Shown here: positions 35,283 through 45,538 of the stretch, piece by piece
Position numbering within the stretch: position 1 is the first letter of the stretch
How the letters are laid out: every line of letters starts with the position of its first letter
NCBI RefSeq assembly: GCF_003326755.1
Contig: NZ_JPWH01000030.1
Coordinates: 1-52,039, forward strand
From: Thalassospira profundimaris
GTDB taxonomy: Bacteria > Pseudomonadota > Alphaproteobacteria > Rhodospirillales > Thalassospiraceae
DNA: 52,039 nucleotides
Direction of reading: 5' to 3'
Position numbers and translations under genes: made by a program
Notes under the pieces: generated by a model
Seen by the model: the letters and a program-made list of their open reading frames with translations, nothing else
Databases searched by the model: none
What the model was told of the DNA's origin: nothing

Positions 35283-36107
35283 ATGTCGATGCGCCCTGCA
35301 TTTGTCTTTTTCCTGGTTTTCTGTGTGCTGACAGCATTTGGCGGGGCTGTTTTTGCGCAATCCGTGGTGCAAAAACGCAATGCACCCCAGCATGTTGTTC
35401 TGTATGGCGAGGAAAATAATCCGCCCTACGCCTATTTGCAGGGCAATGTCATGATGGGGATTTATTCCGATATCCTGCGTCGGGCCGCCTTGCAGATGCC
35501 GCAATATGACATTGAATTTTCGCCGGTACCGTTCAAGCGCGGCATTGACTTGCTCAAGCGCGGCAAGATCATGGGGTTTTATCCCCCTTATCTGAAACCA
35601 GCACGCGACTGGGTGGAACGGTATTCGGTTCCGGTCGTAACCCAAACACCTGTTGTGCTGTGTACCGATGACTTTGCCCGCTATCGCACATTGTTAAACT
35701 ATCCTTATGATTATATTGGCGCGCGGTTTGGCAACACGTCGGGTTATAAAATGGCGGGTCAGGCGCTTTTTGATATGGCAAAACGGCATGAAGTGACTCT
35801 TGAGGAAGCGCATACGACGGAAATCAATTTGCGCCGCCTGCTTGCCGGGCGCATTGATTGTTATGTCAATGATCGCCGGGCGATTGATGTTGCCTTGCGC
35901 GCGATTGGCCCGGCTTCCGATGAAGGCTATTATCATCTCAGGGAAACCGCCCTGTTGGGATCGCATCAGGGCGGCATTGCCTATGGCCCCGATGATGCGG
36001 GAAAGTGGCCTTTTCGCGACGATTTTGCCAATGCGCTGGATGACGTGTTACGCAAGATGCACGCAAATGGCGAAATTGATGCGATATTGAAAGGGTACAT
36101 GATGTAG
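35283..36107 (+). CDS. Periplasmic solute-binding protein, SBP_bac_3-like
   Basis: 274 residues with a signal peptide (residues 4-27, FVFFLVFCVLTAFGGAVFAQ). The mature part follows the amino-acid-binding fold: VVLYGEENNPPYAYLQGNVMMGIYSDIL, PVPFKRGIDLLKRGKI, YDYIGARFGNTSGYK, and the RIDCYVNDRRAI hinge. No permease or ATPase gene is adjacent, so it is an orphan binding protein, like many alphaproteobacterial members whose role is unclear. It starts 52 bp after the structured repeat element, which may affect its promoter. Confidence 0.82.
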   Translation: MSMRPAFVFFLVFCVLTAFGGAVFAQSVVQKRNAPQHVVLYGEENNPPYAYLQGNVMMGIYSDILRRAALQMPQYDIEFSPVPFKRGIDLLKRGKIMGFYPPYLKPARDWVERYSVPVVTQTPVVLCTDDFARYRTLLNYPYDYIGARFGNTSGYKMAGQALFDMAKRHEVTLEEAHTTEINLRRLLAGRIDCYVNDRRAIDVALRAIGPASDEGYYHLRETALLGSHQGGIAYGPDDAGKWPFRDDFANALDDVLRKMHANGEIDAILKGYMM

Positions 36108-36175
36108 GCGTTTTGCCGCATTTCTGTGCTGCTTGTGTTTGGCCGCCAGAGCGCCCCTGTGTGGCAATACTGCGT

Positions 36176-36802
36176 TTAGCGACGGCTGACAGCCAGGGCA
36201 ACACCAAAGCTGACAAAAACACCCCCGGCAATACGATCAAACCATTTTCGGGCAGAGCCCAGCAAAAAACTCTTGCTGCGGGCTGCCAGCAGCGAATAGC
36301 CCATGATCCCGGAAAAAGACAGGACCATAAAGGTGCCATCAAGAACCGCGAATTGCGTCAATAGCGGCGCATTCGGAGCCAGGAACATCGGGAACAGGGC
36401 GGTGAAAAAGGCAATGGCCTTGGGATTGCTCGCAGAAACAACGAAACCGCGCAGATAGATGCGCATATAACCGGGATGGGCCATTGCCGGGTTGGCAGAG
36501 ACAGTGACCGCCCCCTTGCCGGTTGCCCGCCACATTTTGAGCCCCAGCCAGATCAGATAGGCCGCACCGGCAAAACGGACGATATCAAATAAAATGGCCG
36601 ATGCCATGATCATCGCGCCCAGTCCCATCGCCGAGAGGGCGCCCATCAGGCCGGTCGCGGTAACGCAGCCCAGGGCACCAATCATCGCAGTTATGGTGTT
36701 GTGGCGAACGGTATTGGTGATCGCCAGCATCACGGCCGGGCCAGGCGTTAAAACGGCAATCAGGACCGCGATGATATACAGGCCATATTGGTCAAGCGAC
36801 AT
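36176..36802 (-). CDS. LysE/RhtB-family amino-acid exporter
   Basis: 208 residues, six predicted membrane helices. Family signature VLTPGPAVMLAITNTVRHN near the N-terminus, GLKMWRATGKG in the central loop and GFVVSASNPKAIAFFTALFPMF in the second half. The ATG at 36802 (MSLDQYGLYIIAVLIAVLTPGP) gives the usual length; upstream in-frame codons are rejected. Exports amino acids such as threonine, homoserine or leucine; the substrate is not predictable. Not in an obvious operon. Confidence 0.92.
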   Translation of the reverse strand: MSLDQYGLYIIAVLIAVLTPGPAVMLAITNTVRHNTITAMIGALGCVTATGLMGALSAMGLGAMIMASAILFDIVRFAGAAYLIWLGLKMWRATGKGAVTVSANPAMAHPGYMRIYLRGFVVSASNPKAIAFFTALFPMFLAPNAPLLTQFAVLDGTFMVLSFSGIMGYSLLAARSKSFLLGSARKWFDRIAGGVFVSFGVALAVSRR

Positions 36803-36972
36803 AAAACACTCTGTAAATTGGGTCGGTGTAAATTGGGCCAGATGGGGCACTGGTTGAGGCGGTGAAGACGGGCATGGTCGCGCATGAATTTGTTATGGCA
36901 ACGGGCATGAAAATTGACGGCATCTTTTGTCGGTCTTTTGATTATGACAATATCTTTTTGAAAGAAAACAAA

Positions 36973-37003
36973 AAAGGCCGCCAGCATGAAGCCAGCGGCC
37001 TTT
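36973..37003 (-). terminator. Terminator of the petABC operon
   Basis: AAAGGCCGC / GCGGCCTTT, 9-bp stem, 13-nt loop, followed on the minus strand by a run of T (the AAAAA before 36976). It lies 24 bp after the petC stop. Confidence 0.8.
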
Positions 37004-37027
37004 GATTTTCAAGGTATCAGGATCGAC

Positions 37028-37801
37028 TTAATGTTCGATCTTGGCCCAGATTTTACGCTTCACGGCATACAGCATTGCTGTCAGCACGATCAGGAACAGC
37101 AGAACCTTCATACCCATTGCCTTGCGGGCTTCCAGTTCCGGCTCGGCAATCCAGTTCAGGAATGCGGTAACGTCAAGAACTTCCTGGTCAACTGTGGCCT
37201 CTGTGCCGTCAGTATATTCGACGTCGTTACCATAAAGGGGCGGGGGCATCGAAATTTGATGGCTGGGGAAGTAATGGTTGTAGTATTTCCCGTCTGCCAT
37301 TTCGACACCGGCCGGTGCCTCTTCTTCATAGCCGGTCAGCAGGGCATGGATGTAATCCGGGCCATGCGGGCGGGCTTTTGCCATCAGCGACAGATCGGGT
37401 GGTGTTGCCCCGCCATTGGCAGCGGCGGCTGCCTTGTCGTTTGCAAAAGGATGCGGGAAGTGGTCAGACGGTTTTGCCGTACGGGTGAACATTTCACCAT
37501 CGTCATTGGGGCCGTCCTGGACTTCGTATTCCGCGGCAATCGCCTTGATCTGGTCTTCGTTAAAGCCAATACCTTCCAGATTGCGGAAAGCAAGGTAACG
37601 CATGCTGTGGCAGGTTGCACAGACCGTTTTGAACACCTGGAAACCGCGCTGCAATTGTGCACGGTCATAGGTGCCAAACAGGCCCTGCCAGCTCCATTCC
37701 ATTGCGGGCGGCACTACGCCTTCCGCAGCCTTTGACGATGTGTTGGCAAAAGCGGTCAGCGCGAAAGCAGCAGCAATTGCGGTGAGAGCAAATTTACGCA
37801 T
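37028..37801 (-). CDS. petC: Cytochrome c1 of the bc1 complex
   Basis: Haem c subunit of ubiquinol-cytochrome c reductase. Signal peptide from the ATG at 37801 ([19 protein letters not shown]), haem-binding VCATCHSM (about 58-65), a Met ligand region [24 protein letters not shown], and a C-terminal membrane anchor ([21 protein letters not shown]). 257 residues. Overlaps petB by 8 bp. Electron transfer runs from the Rieske centre to soluble cytochrome c on the periplasmic side. Confidence 0.96.
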   Translation of the reverse strand: MRKFALTAIAAAFALTAFANTSSKAAEGVVPPAMEWSWQGLFGTYDRAQLQRGFQVFKTVCATCHSMRYLAFRNLEGIGFNEDQIKAIAAEYEVQDGPNDDGEMFTRTAKPSDHFPHPFANDKAAAAANGGATPPDLSLMAKARPHGPDYIHALLTGYEEEAPAGVEMADGKYYNHYFPSHQISMPPPLYGNDVEYTDGTEATVDQEVLDVTAFLNWIAEPELEARKAMGMKVLLFLIVLTAMLYAVKRKIWAKIEH

Positions 37802-39062
37802 TTGCACCTCCCTTGAGAACAGATTCGCTGATGCTGGCCGGAAGCGGTTTGGGCCGTTCCATTTTGCCAACCACAGGCATGACGACAAGGAAATGCAGGA
37901 AATAATACAGGGTTGCCAACTGGCCAACCGTAATCACCTGCAAGCCATGCAGCCCCATGAACGGATCCGACGGGGCCTTTGCACCACAATAGCCCAGTAC
38001 AAAGCAGTCAATGATCAGCACGACAAAGAACCATTTGTAAACCGGACGGAAACGCGAGCTGCGCACCTTGGAGGTATCGAGCCAGGGAATGACAAACAGC
38101 ACGATAATGGCCGCGAACATCGCCAGCACGCCCAGCAGTTTTGCCGGCATACCAAGGAATTCAAAGTCGATCGAACGCAGGATCGCGTAGAATGGCAGGA
38201 AATACCATTCCGGAACGATATGGGCCGGCGTCGATAACGGGTTGGCCATAATGTAGTTGTCCGGCTCGCCAAAGAAGTTCGGCGCGAAGAACACGAAATA
38301 GAGATAGATGATCAAAAACACACCCATCCCGAACAGATCCTTGATCGTGTAGTAAGGATGGAACGGAATGCTGTCCTGCGGCGTTTTGATTTCAACCCCG
38401 GTCGGGTTGTTCGAGCGCACGGTATGCAGTGCCCAGACATGGAGGACAACAAGGCCCAGAATGACAAAAGGCAGCAGATAGTGCAGGGAGAAGAACCGGT
38501 TCAGCGTCGGGTTGCCAACCGAGAAACCGCCCCAAAGCCACGTCACCAGCGGATCGCCAATAACCGGGAAGGCCGAGAACAGGTTGGTAATCACCGTTGC
38601 CCCCCAGAATGACATCTGGCCCCAGGGCAGAACATAGCCCATGAATGCCGTTGCCATCATGGCAAGCAGGATCAGGATGCCGATCCACCACAGAACTTCA
38701 CGCGGGGCCTTGTATGACCCGTAATAAAGACCACGGAAAATGTGAATATAGACAGCGATGAAAAACATCGATGCGCCATTCATATGCAAATAGCGGATCA
38801 GCCAGCCATAATTCACGTCACGCATGATGCGTTCGACGGAATCAAATGCCATATCGGCATGTGGCGTGTAGTTCATCACCAGGAAAATCCCGGTAAGGAT
38901 CATCGTCACCAGAACCAGACCGGCCAGGGAACCGAAGTTCCACATATAGGACAGGTTTTTCGGTGTCGGATATTCGTAAGCGGAATGGTGCAGCATCGAA
39001 AAAACCGGAAGGCGGTCATCGACCCATTTTACCACTTTGTTATTCCATACAGGCGCGCTCAT
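37794..39062 (-). CDS. petB: Cytochrome b of the bc1 complex
   Basis: 422-residue membrane subunit carrying haems bL and bH and both quinone sites. Haem-ligand histidines lie in [16 protein letters not shown] and in [12 protein letters not shown], with their first-helix partners upstream. The Qo-site PEWY is in [18 protein letters not shown], and the [17 protein letters not shown] helix is present. Bacterial type with eight spans and no split into b6/subunit IV. Starts 11 bp after petA and overlaps petC. Confidence 0.97.
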   Translation of the reverse strand: MSAPVWNNKVVKWVDDRLPVFSMLHHSAYEYPTPKNLSYMWNFGSLAGLVLVTMILTGIFLVMNYTPHADMAFDSVERIMRDVNYGWLIRYLHMNGASMFFIAVYIHIFRGLYYGSYKAPREVLWWIGILILLAMMATAFMGYVLPWGQMSFWGATVITNLFSAFPVIGDPLVTWLWGGFSVGNPTLNRFFSLHYLLPFVILGLVVLHVWALHTVRSNNPTGVEIKTPQDSIPFHPYYTIKDLFGMGVFLIIYLYFVFFAPNFFGEPDNYIMANPLSTPAHIVPEWYFLPFYAILRSIDFEFLGMPAKLLGVLAMFAAIIVLFVIPWLDTSKVRSSRFRPVYKWFFVVLIIDCFVLGYCGAKAPSDPFMGLHGLQVITVGQLATLYYFLHFLVVMPVVGKMERPKPLPASISESVLKGGANA

Positions 39063-39073
39063 CTTACACTCCC

Positions 39074-39622
39074 TTAGCCGATCTTGACCGACGTGTCGGT
39101 GAGGAAGGTATAGGTCGGCACAACAAGGTTCCTTGGTGCCGGACCCTTGCGGATGCGGCCTGAACTGTCATAGTGCGACCCGTGACACGGGCAATACCAG
39201 CCGTCAAAGTCACCGCGGGGTTCCCCGGTTGCGGTGCCCATTGGAATGCAGCCCAGATGGGTGCAAACGCCGACGACGATCAGCCATTCTTTTTTCTTCA
39301 CACGGGCATCGTCGGTCTCGGGATCGACCAGCTGGTTCAATGCCACGTCTTCTGCTTCTTTGATTTCGCGTTCCGTGCGGTGCCGGATAAAAACCGGTTT
39401 GCCGCGCCACATGACCTTGATGGCCTGTCCGACAGGAATGTTTGACAGGTTCACTTCGACCGAGGCCAGTGCCAGAACGTCCTTGGACGGGTTCATGCTG
39501 TCCACGAACGGCCACAGTGCCATGCCGGTGCCGACAACACCGACCGCTGTGGTCGCAAGGGTCAGGAAATCCCTGCGGTTCTCGTCCGGGTTCTCCCCGG
39601 ATGATTGCGCCGTTTGCGACAT
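39074..39622 (-). CDS. petA: Rieske iron-sulfur subunit of the bc1 complex
   Basis: 182 residues. Twin-arginine N-terminus [17 protein letters not shown] serves as Tat signal and membrane anchor, followed by a flexible hinge. The [2Fe-2S] cluster motifs CTHLGC and CPCHGSHYD are intact. First gene of petABC. It receives an electron from ubiquinol at the Qo site and hands it to cytochrome c1. Confidence 0.97.
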   Translation of the reverse strand: MSQTAQSSGENPDENRRDFLTLATTAVGVVGTGMALWPFVDSMNPSKDVLALASVEVNLSNIPVGQAIKVMWRGKPVFIRHRTEREIKEAEDVALNQLVDPETDDARVKKKEWLIVVGVCTHLGCIPMGTATGEPRGDFDGWYCPCHGSHYDSSGRIRKGPAPRNLVVPTYTFLTDTSVKIG

Positions 39623-40017
39623 GATGTATTCCTCTTTCTGCCCCCAAAACAGGCATGCGGAATGCCTGAATTCATCGCCGGGATCATTGACTTACTTCAA
39701 TTCGAAAAAAGTTTTCTTCTCCCGCGCCCTTCAGGCCTGAATCGAATTTCGTATACTAACAATAACGGCCTTTGTTAAGGAGAAGTTGGCGGGAAAGGTG
39801 TGCATTAATAAACGCTGTGGTTTTGGAAGCACTCTAAAAACCTTACGTCAAACAAGGCTTTTGCTGGCACTGGTACCCCTGCGCGATACCCGCTATAACA
39901 AACTCCCTAATTAAAGACCCGGTCCCAGAAGCGGGAAACTCCTGTAACGCTATGAAACTTTTGGTAACATTTTTTACGGCATTTTCACACAAAATTGCGC
40001 GAGTCTGTTGATCCATC
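39623..40017. other. Divergent spacer between petA and trmL
   Basis: 395 bp with no convincing gene. It must carry the petABC promoter (minus) and the trmL-hemF promoter (plus). TTGTTA and GTATAC elements are visible on the minus strand near 39750-39770 but spaced poorly. I saw no FNR box or strong dyad. Confidence 0.5.
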
Positions 40018-40491
40018 ATGAGAATTTGTTTGTTCGAGCCCGATATTCCGCAGAATACCGGGACAATTTTGCGTATGGCGGCTTGTCTGGGTGTCGGGGT
40101 TGATATTATCGAACCCTGTGGTTTCCTTTTGACATCGGCCAGCCTGAAGCGTGCCGGGATGGATTATCTTGAAGCGGCAAATTATCAGCGTCATGCGGAC
40201 TGGCAGACTTTTCAGGACGCGCGCGCGGCGGGCGATCTGCCGGGTCGGCTGGTGCTGATGACGACCAAGGGGGCGGTGCCCTATTGCGATTTTAATTATC
40301 GCGCCGATGATATTTTGATGCTGGGGGCAGAAAGCCGGGGTGTGCCTGACCAGGTGCATGAATCGGTTGATGCACGGGTGGTTATTCCGTTGCGTCCGGG
40401 CATGCGATCCTTGAATGTGGCAATGGCGGCGGCTATGACCGTCGGTGAAGCCCTGCGTCAGACCAACAGTTTTCCGGGAACCCCTGAATGA
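40018..40491 (+). CDS. trmL: tRNA (cytidine(34)-2'-O)-methyltransferase
   Basis: 157-residue SPOUT (trefoil-knot) methyltransferase that 2'-O-methylates the wobble base of leucine tRNAs. Signatures: [20 protein letters not shown] at the N-terminus, [11 protein letters not shown] and the knot [18 protein letters not shown] at the SAM site. The ATGA overlap with hemF indicates an operon. trmL next to hemF and divergent from petABC is a familiar alphaproteobacterial order. Confidence 0.93.
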   Translation: MRICLFEPDIPQNTGTILRMAACLGVGVDIIEPCGFLLTSASLKRAGMDYLEAANYQRHADWQTFQDARAAGDLPGRLVLMTTKGAVPYCDFNYRADDILMLGAESRGVPDQVHESVDARVVIPLRPGMRSLNVAMAAAMTVGEALRQTNSFPGTPE

Positions 40492-41351
40492 GTGATGAAA
40501 CAGCCCGCCAGACCGAAGCGCGTCAAAAACAGGCCGCTGACTGGTTTAAATCCCTGCGAGACCAGATTTGTGAACGTTTTGAACAGCTTGAAGATGCCTG
40601 CACCGGCCCGTTATCGGACCGCCCTGCTGGCCGGTTTGAGCGCACCCGCTGGGATCGCGGCGAAAACCAGGGCGGGGGTGAAATGTCGGTCATGCGCGGC
40701 CGGGTTTTTGAAAAGGTGGGTGTTAATATTTCCACCGTTTACGGCGAATTTTCCGAAAAATTCCGCAAGGAAATACCGGGGGCCGATGAAAACCCCAATT
40801 TCTGGGCGGCAGGCATTTCGCTGGTGGCCCATCCCTGTTCACCGCTGGTACCCGCCGTGCATATGAATACCCGCCATATCGTGACATCCAAGGCATGGTT
40901 TGGCGGCGGGGCGGATTTAACCCCCGTTTTTCCCGACGATACCGATACCGCCGATTTTCACGAGGCCTTCAAAGCCGCCTGTGACGCGCATGGCGAGGAT
41001 TATTACGATCGGTTTAAAAAATGGTGCGACGACTATTTCTGGCTGCCGCATCGCAATGAACCGCGCGGCGTTGGTGGTATTTTTTACGATTATCTGGAAG
41101 ATGACTGGGAGGCTGACTTCGCCTTTACCCAGGATGTCGGCAAGGCGTTTCTTGACGTATATCCCACCCTGGTGGAGCGCCATTACAACGATGACTGGAC
41201 GATGGACCAGCGCGAGGCGCAACTGGTCAAACGCGGCCGGTATGTTGAGTTTAACCTCCTGCATGACCGGGGCACGCGCTTTGGTTTGATGACGGGTGGC
41301 AATACCGAAGCCATCCTGATGTCCCTGCCGCCAATGGCGAACTGGCCCTAG
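40488..41351 (+). CDS. hemF: Oxygen-dependent coproporphyrinogen-III oxidase
   Basis: Haem biosynthesis enzyme that decarboxylates coproporphyrinogen III to protoporphyrinogen IX using O2. 287 residues. Motifs: [89 protein letters not shown] in segments along the chain. Coupled to trmL. The neighbourhood with bc1 genes ties haem supply to cytochrome assembly. Confidence 0.96.
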   Translation: MSDETARQTEARQKQAADWFKSLRDQICERFEQLEDACTGPLSDRPAGRFERTRWDRGENQGGGEMSVMRGRVFEKVGVNISTVYGEFSEKFRKEIPGADENPNFWAAGISLVAHPCSPLVPAVHMNTRHIVTSKAWFGGGADLTPVFPDDTDTADFHEAFKAACDAHGEDYYDRFKKWCDDYFWLPHRNEPRGVGGIFYDYLEDDWEADFAFTQDVGKAFLDVYPTLVERHYNDDWTMDQREAQLVKRGRYVEFNLLHDRGTRFGLMTGGNTEAILMSLPPMANWP

Positions 41352-41384
41352 GCTGTGGGCATGTTGATCACCTGACAGGATGCC

Positions 41385-41411
41385 AAAAGGCCTGTGTGAT
41401 GCAGGCCTTTT
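41385..41411 (+). terminator. Hairpin terminator after hemF
   Basis: AAAAGGCCTG / CAGGCCTTTT, 10-bp stem, 7-nt loop, with a short T tail on either strand. It can serve hemF (plus) and the converging CoA-transferase gene (minus). Confidence 0.85.
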
Positions 41412-41438
41412 GTGCGTCTGATACGCGGGTGTGTTTTG

Positions 41439-42929
41439 TTACCATGCAGGCGGGCTTGCGCCCAAAAGCCCGGCGGGCAGGGACCAGCGCATCGGGATCC
41501 CTTCAATGTCAAGCGGTGGTCGCAATCGCTGCACATTTCCGCTGCCGGATGGTTCGGTGGCCTGCATGTAATCGTTATCTGCAAGCCCGGCGAAGGGTGG
41601 AGATGATACGACGTCCGGACTTGCGGGGGGATGTTGGCACAGCAATGCGGCGACCCGGGCCAGCGACGTGCGGTAGCATGTGCCGTGTCCGTTTTTGTGG
41701 CGCTTGATCAGGCCACGAATGGCGCAGGTCGCCAGGATATACCCCGCCGCATGATCCAGCGCCTGTACCGGCAAGGGTGTGGGTTTATCCGATTGGTACC
41801 TTTTCATGCCGTGATCGGCGATGCCGCTGCTCATTTGCACCAAACTGTCAAAGCCGCGCCGAAACCGCCACGGTCCGGACCAGCCATAGGCATTCAGGGC
41901 CACATCAATCAAACCGGGATTAAGGGCGCGGCGGGCCGCGTCCCCCAGACCGAGACGTTCCAGCGCGTCGGCGCGATAGCCATGCACGAGAATATCGGCC
42001 TCGGCCAGGAGGGCGCGAAAGGTCTTGCGATCGTGATCGTTACGCAAATCAAGCCGCGCACAGCGTTTGCCCAGGGTCACGTCGGGCAATATCGTCGGTT
42101 CATCCCAGCCGGGCGGATCGATGCGCAACACATCGGCGCCAAAACCTGCCAGAAACCGGGTGCCAACCGGCCCGGCGAGAATGCGGGTTAGATCCAGCAC
42201 CTTTATCCCCGCAAGCGGACGGTCAATCGTGCCGGTAAAGGGGGAATTTGCGTTTTTGTGGGGTTCCGAAGCGGGAAGCGGATGTGTTTCCACATGCACC
42301 AGCGGTTCGCTGGCAACGGCCTGACCCTGGGGATGCTGTTGCCATGCCGTGATGGAACGCATGGCAGCAGCACAGCCCCCTTTTTCGACAATCGCGGTTT
42401 CCAGCGCATTGATCGGCCAGTTTTTGACGGTCGCGGCAACGGTTTGCCGGGTGGCATCATCCGGTGCGATCCCCAGCACGGCAAGGGCGGCCTGTCGATG
42501 ATGCGGGGCATTGGTATGCAGCCTGATCCAGCCATCCTGCCCGTGATAATCTCCGGCAATCGCATCCCACTTGGGTGCGGGGGCCCAGCCAACCGGTCGA
42601 TAGCTTGTTGAAAACCAGGCCGAGGCCAGCCGTCGGTCAACGCTCACCGCAGGGACCGGGACGTTATGCCCGCCCGGATCACCAATTAGCGCCGAAAGCT
42701 CCGCGATTGCCAGCCCGGCACAGGCGACCGAAGACGCCGCAAGGTCACTTACCGCAAAGACCGAAGGCAGCGCGCCAGACCCGGTTTGTGAGATGGCGAT
42801 GGTCATGGCCGGATCACCGCCGGCGGCGGTCCAGATTTCGCGCACAAATTCATTGAACGGCACCGGAGCATCCGGCTTTCCACCGGAAGAGAACGGGCTG
42901 TTGGAAGACGGGGCGTTGGCACCAGTCAT
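41439..42929 (-). CDS. CaiB/BaiF-type (family III) CoA-transferase
   Basis: 496 residues from the ATG at 42929 (AGGAGG just upstream). The C-terminal half is a clear family III CoA-transferase: IKVLDLTRILAGPVGTRFLAGFGADVLRIDPPGW, GKRCARLDLRNDHDRKTFRALL, the ADILVHGYR strand and a WRFRRGFDSLVQMSSGIADHG segment with the probable catalytic Asp. The N-terminal 240 residues look like a diverged first CoA-transferase segment (WIRLHTNAPHHRQAALAVLG, EKGGCAAAMRSITAW). Divergent from the HTH-citrate-synthase gene over a dyad-rich spacer, which suggests a small acyl-CoA pathway for an unknown carboxylate. Confidence 0.85.
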   Translation of the reverse strand: MTGANAPSSNSPFSSGGKPDAPVPFNEFVREIWTAAGGDPAMTIAISQTGSGALPSVFAVSDLAASSVACAGLAIAELSALIGDPGGHNVPVPAVSVDRRLASAWFSTSYRPVGWAPAPKWDAIAGDYHGQDGWIRLHTNAPHHRQAALAVLGIAPDDATRQTVAATVKNWPINALETAIVEKGGCAAAMRSITAWQQHPQGQAVASEPLVHVETHPLPASEPHKNANSPFTGTIDRPLAGIKVLDLTRILAGPVGTRFLAGFGADVLRIDPPGWDEPTILPDVTLGKRCARLDLRNDHDRKTFRALLAEADILVHGYRADALERLGLGDAARRALNPGLIDVALNAYGWSGPWRFRRGFDSLVQMSSGIADHGMKRYQSDKPTPLPVQALDHAAGYILATCAIRGLIKRHKNGHGTCYRTSLARVAALLCQHPPASPDVVSSPPFAGLADNDYMQATEPSGSGNVQRLRPPLDIEGIPMRWSLPAGLLGASPPAW

Positions 42930-42983
42930 GGCGGCCTCCTTGGCGGTCGTGTTTGTCTGATAAACAGATCTATACAACATGCC

Positions 42984-43012
42984 AGAATCAATATATCGTC
43001 AATATTGATTCT
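42984..43012. promoter_or_regulatory. Inverted-repeat operator between CoA-transferase and HTH-citrate-synthase genes
   Basis: AGAATCAATAT (42984-42994) and ATATTGATTCT (43002-43012), perfect 11-bp arms, 7-nt spacer. Related half-sites AAATCAACATAT (43016-43027) and AGAATCAGCATAT (just after the start codon) continue the array. Likely binding site of the HTH-citrate-synthase protein. Confidence 0.7.
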
Positions 43013-43033
43013 ATAAATCAACATATATTGGTC

Positions 43034-44239
43034 ATGAAGAATCAGCATATCGATAGGTCCCGTTTTATCAGTGCCGCGCAGGCTGCCGATCAGTTGGGGG
43101 TGTCGCGGGCAACGCTATATGCCTATGTCAGCCGCGGGCTTTTGCGTGCACACCCCGTAGAGGGCGACAGCCGCCGCCATTGTTATGCCCGCGATGACGT
43201 GGCTGAACTGGCGGGCAAACGCAGACGCGGGCGCAAACCGGTTGATATTGCCAAATCCACCCTGGATTGGGGGATGCCGGTTCTCGAATCGGGAATCACG
43301 CTGATCCGGGACGGGCAGCTTTATTATCGTGGCAAAAGCGCGGTTGACCTTGCCGACCAGGCCAGCCTGGAGGAGGTGGCAAGTCTGCTGTGGGACTTGC
43401 CATGCTTTGACGGTGCCGATATTTCAGCAACGGTTCTGCCTGACGGGTGGGCGCAATTAAAAACGCATTATGGAAAAATTCCGGTGATCGAGGCGCTGTT
43501 GCCCCTGTTTGCCATTGCATCGGAGGATGGCGAAACCGGGATCTGGCAGCGCGACGAAACGCGCCTTGCCGCCGGTGCCGCCCGGTTGCTGGGCGCATTA
43601 TTTGCCTGTGTGACCGGGCAGGGTGGGGATCGGCATCCGTTACATATGCAATTGGCGCGGGCCTGGGGCCTGGATGCCATCGGGGCCGATCTGGTACGCC
43701 GCGCACTTGTGCTGTGTGCGGATCATGAATTGAATGCCTCGAGCTTTACCGCCCGCTGTGTCGCCTCGACCGAGGCCAGTCTGCGCATGGCGATTATGGG
43801 CGGGCTGGCGGCCCTGAGCGGTGGTTTGCATGGTGGCATGACCGAACGGATTGAAACGGCCTGGCAGGCCCTTGAGCCACGGCAGATAGCGCAACAATTG
43901 CGCCGCCAACTGGCCGCGGGGATGGAATTTCCCGGTTTCGGGCATCCGCTTTATCCGGCGGGGGATGTGCGGGCAAAGGCCCTGCTCGATTTGATTGAAC
44001 CGGAATTTCATATGGCCGGTGACATTGCCGAAACCATGACAGAGCTGACAGGGAAGGCCCCCGGCATTGATTTTGCCCTGGTGGCGATGCGGCGGTATTT
44101 GACCCTGCCCGAAGGTGCTGCATTTTGTGTGTTTGCCCTGGGAAGGGCGGTGGGCTGGATCGCCCATGCCCTGGAGCAACGCCGCCAGGGACAGTTGATC
44201 CGGCCCCGTGCCGTTTATGTAGGGCCAGAACCCCAATAG
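43034..44239 (+). CDS. Helix-turn-helix/citrate-synthase fusion protein
   Basis: 401 residues from the ATG at 43034. N-terminal MerR/excisionase-type HTH (ISAAQAADQLGVSRATLYAY, VSRGLLRAHPVEGD; about 9-50) and a basic linker (GKRRRGRKP), then a citrate-synthase fold. Active-site elements are kept: DHELNASSFTARCVASTEAS (first His), GGLHGGMTE (second His), GFGHPLYPAGDVRAKALL and GIDFALVAM (Asp). So the enzyme part may work or at least bind acyl-CoA/oxaloacetate. A citrate synthase carrying its own DNA-binding domain is best read as a metabolite-sensing regulator of the divergent CoA-transferase gene. An alternative upstream start at 42953 would cover the operator and is rejected. Confidence 0.87.
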   Translation: MKNQHIDRSRFISAAQAADQLGVSRATLYAYVSRGLLRAHPVEGDSRRHCYARDDVAELAGKRRRGRKPVDIAKSTLDWGMPVLESGITLIRDGQLYYRGKSAVDLADQASLEEVASLLWDLPCFDGADISATVLPDGWAQLKTHYGKIPVIEALLPLFAIASEDGETGIWQRDETRLAAGAARLLGALFACVTGQGGDRHPLHMQLARAWGLDAIGADLVRRALVLCADHELNASSFTARCVASTEASLRMAIMGGLAALSGGLHGGMTERIETAWQALEPRQIAQQLRRQLAAGMEFPGFGHPLYPAGDVRAKALLDLIEPEFHMAGDIAETMTELTGKAPGIDFALVAMRRYLTLPEGAAFCVFALGRAVGWIAHALEQRRQGQLIRPRAVYVGPEPQ

Positions 44240-44370
44240 GCGAACAGGCTGGCGCGGATGTGGTTTGCGGCGCGGGTGTGTTTTCTAGTTCCAACCTGTC
44301 GTTGCGGAAGTGGCGCACTGCCGGGCGTCGGCTTTGGCGTGGTGCACTGCAATATGTGGTGATACTTATA

Positions 44371-45315
44371 TTATATAGTATGTCGCGCCGGGATGATTTC
44401 GCTTTGGGTGGAAATTTCGCTGGCGCTATGCACGGTTTCGCGCAGGCGGCGAATATCGCGAATGGGCGGTGCGCCAAACATGCGGGTATATTCCCGGCTG
44501 AACTGCGATGCGCTTTCATAACCGACATGGAATGCGGCACTGCCGGCATCAACGCGGTCATTCAACATCAGTTGCCGTGCTTCAAGCAGGCGGATCTGTT
44601 TTAGATATTGCAGCGGGCTGATACCCGTGACCGATTTGAAATGCTGGCGAAAGGTCGAGCCGCTCATATTGGCGCGGGTGGCAAGGTTGGCAGCGGTTAT
44701 GTCCTGGGTAAAGTTTTCACGCAGCCAGGACAGAATGCGCGTGATGCGCTGTATTGGTGATTCCTGGGCCAGATGATGGCGCAGGCAGGCACCCAACGGG
44801 CCGTGCAACAGGCGAATGGTGATTTCGCGCTGGATCACCGGCAAAAGGTGCGTCGCTAGTTCCGGCGTTTCATGCAGTTCAAGCAGGCGGATAACGGCAT
44901 CGTTAATGCCGCTATCAAGGGTGATGACATTCACGCAGGAAAGTTCGTCACCCGGTGCAGGTTTGGGAGCCGGAATTTCGATAGCCAGTTCGCCCATCAG
45001 GCGGATGTCAAGATCGATCCATAAACCCAGATAGGGCTGATCGGGCGTGGCATGGGTGACGGAGGTAATAACCGGCAGGTCGGCGGGCGGCAGCATGACC
45101 TGGCCGGGCTGCATTGGATAAACCGTATTGCCGATCATGATATCCTTGCGGCCCGATGCCGTGATGCCCAGGCCGAAAAAATACATGCAGGGCATGGGCC
45201 GAGACGGGTCCGAGCTGCGATAAAGCCGCATATGCGATTGCAGGATGGGATATTCCCCGTCCTTTTGGGCAATCTTTGCAATGGCTTTTGCCAGCTTTTG
45301 GGCATCCTCGGACAT
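44371..45315 (-). CDS. AraC-family transcriptional regulator (YqhC-like)
   Basis: 314 residues. AraC_N-type N-terminal domain (about 20-180, PCMYFFGLGITASGRKDIMIG, PADLPVITSV), then a two-HTH AraC DNA-binding domain (about 195-295: RITRILSWLRENFTQDITAAN, SGSTFRQHFKSVTGISPLQY, AFHVGYESASQFSREYTRMFG). In this group (YqhC) the regulator activates a divergent oxidoreductase gene in response to aldehydes or electrophiles, which fits the divergent MdaB-like reductase here. Normal length. Confidence 0.9.
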   Translation of the reverse strand: MSEDAQKLAKAIAKIAQKDGEYPILQSHMRLYRSSDPSRPMPCMYFFGLGITASGRKDIMIGNTVYPMQPGQVMLPPADLPVITSVTHATPDQPYLGLWIDLDIRLMGELAIEIPAPKPAPGDELSCVNVITLDSGINDAVIRLLELHETPELATHLLPVIQREITIRLLHGPLGACLRHHLAQESPIQRITRILSWLRENFTQDITAANLATRANMSGSTFRQHFKSVTGISPLQYLKQIRLLEARQLMLNDRVDAGSAAFHVGYESASQFSREYTRMFGAPPIRDIRRLRETVHSASEISTQSEIIPARHTI

Positions 45316-45538
45316 GATGTTTTCCTTTGCGCCTGATAGGGTAATCGCTGCTTTGTGCCTGCCATCATAGATAAAGGATATTGCCTGCGAACCATAGCAT
45401 GGATGAGGGTGTTTTTTGTGCTCTCGGCGTTTTGGGCAAAACTGGCATCACAACCGGCAAACAGAATTTGGCCAATGCCCTTACCTTGTTTTCATCACAA
45501 CGGATCGCCGCAGGTTGCGGACAAGGATGGAGACAAAC

